17,026 bases of DNA. Origin: Pleurotus ostreatus/Saccharomyces cerevisiae fusant (Eukaryota > Opisthokonta). Below are positions 16,898-17,026 of this stretch, one piece after another. The stretch lies in the NCBI GenBank assembly GCA_024196135.1, contig JAMQCK010000724.1, positions 1 through 17,026 of the forward strand, given 5' to 3'. The notes below the pieces were generated by a model, which did no database searches, had not been told where the DNA came from, and saw nothing but the letters and a program-made list of their open reading frames with translations. Position 1 is the stretch's first letter. Every line of letters begins with the position of its first letter. Made by a program: the position numbers and the translations under genes.

Positions 16898-16967
16898 CTT
16901 CGACGCCCGCGCCTTTCTTCGACACCCGCGCCTTTCTACGACACCCGCGCCTTTTTTCGACATCTTT
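16898..16967 (+). repeat. 19-bp tandem repeat, three and a half copies
   Basis: Units 16898-16916, 16917-16935 and 16936-16954 of type CTTCGACACCCGCGCCTTT, plus a partial unit to 16967. Confidence 0.88.
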
Positions 16968-17026
16968 AGTTCTCTCTGCCACCTTGCGTTTGATTAATCT
17001 GCTTGCCACTTTCCCCTTCACTCCTG

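Overview
This window looks like nuclear DNA from a GC-rich filamentous fungus, most likely an Agaricomycete basidiomycete. The evidence is the two spliced genes. Their introns have GTNNGT donors, CTGAC-type branch sites and CAG acceptors, their GC-rich coding sequence is followed by Tyr/Pro/Ser-rich tails, and the flanks are full of minisatellites. No species call is possible from the sequence alone. No bacterial-type operon, CRISPR array or phage feature was seen.

Layout. 1-3365 is GC-rich with no confident gene. It holds a possible tRNA 3' half at the left edge, a 15-bp tandem repeat, a perfect 14-bp hairpin and some decayed coding-like pieces. 3366-5059 is a complete-looking non-autonomous DNA transposon. 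It has perfect 34-bp terminal inverted repeats beginning CACTG, a 3-bp AAG target duplication and subterminal TTTCGCTC motifs. It carries no transposase but does carry a broken, intron-containing fragment resembling a secreted beta-helix (pectin-lyase-like) gene. 5063-6120 is unassigned.

6291-7693 (+) and 8710-11052 (-) are two convergent genes, each encoding a protein with three C2H2 zinc fingers. Spliced by hand they give 373 and 520 residues. They are paralogues: both have four exons with phases 0/2/2, an exon 2 of exactly 149 bp with zinc ligands at identical positions, and an intron that splits the last His codon of finger 2 (CA|C). They are probably nuclear DNA-binding proteins. The second has gained minisatellites in its introns and 27-bp in-frame repeats in its coding sequence.

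11053-17026 has no convincing gene after the promoter region of the minus-strand gene. It is a dense patchwork of unrelated minisatellites (19-46 bp units), a degenerate long inverted repeat at 13522-13774 and a 156-nt uninterrupted purine tract at 15203-15358. From about 12.3 to 15.7 kb the + strand is strongly purine-rich; from about 16.2 kb to the end it turns pyrimidine-rich. The long open frames there result from repetitive, stop-poor sequence.
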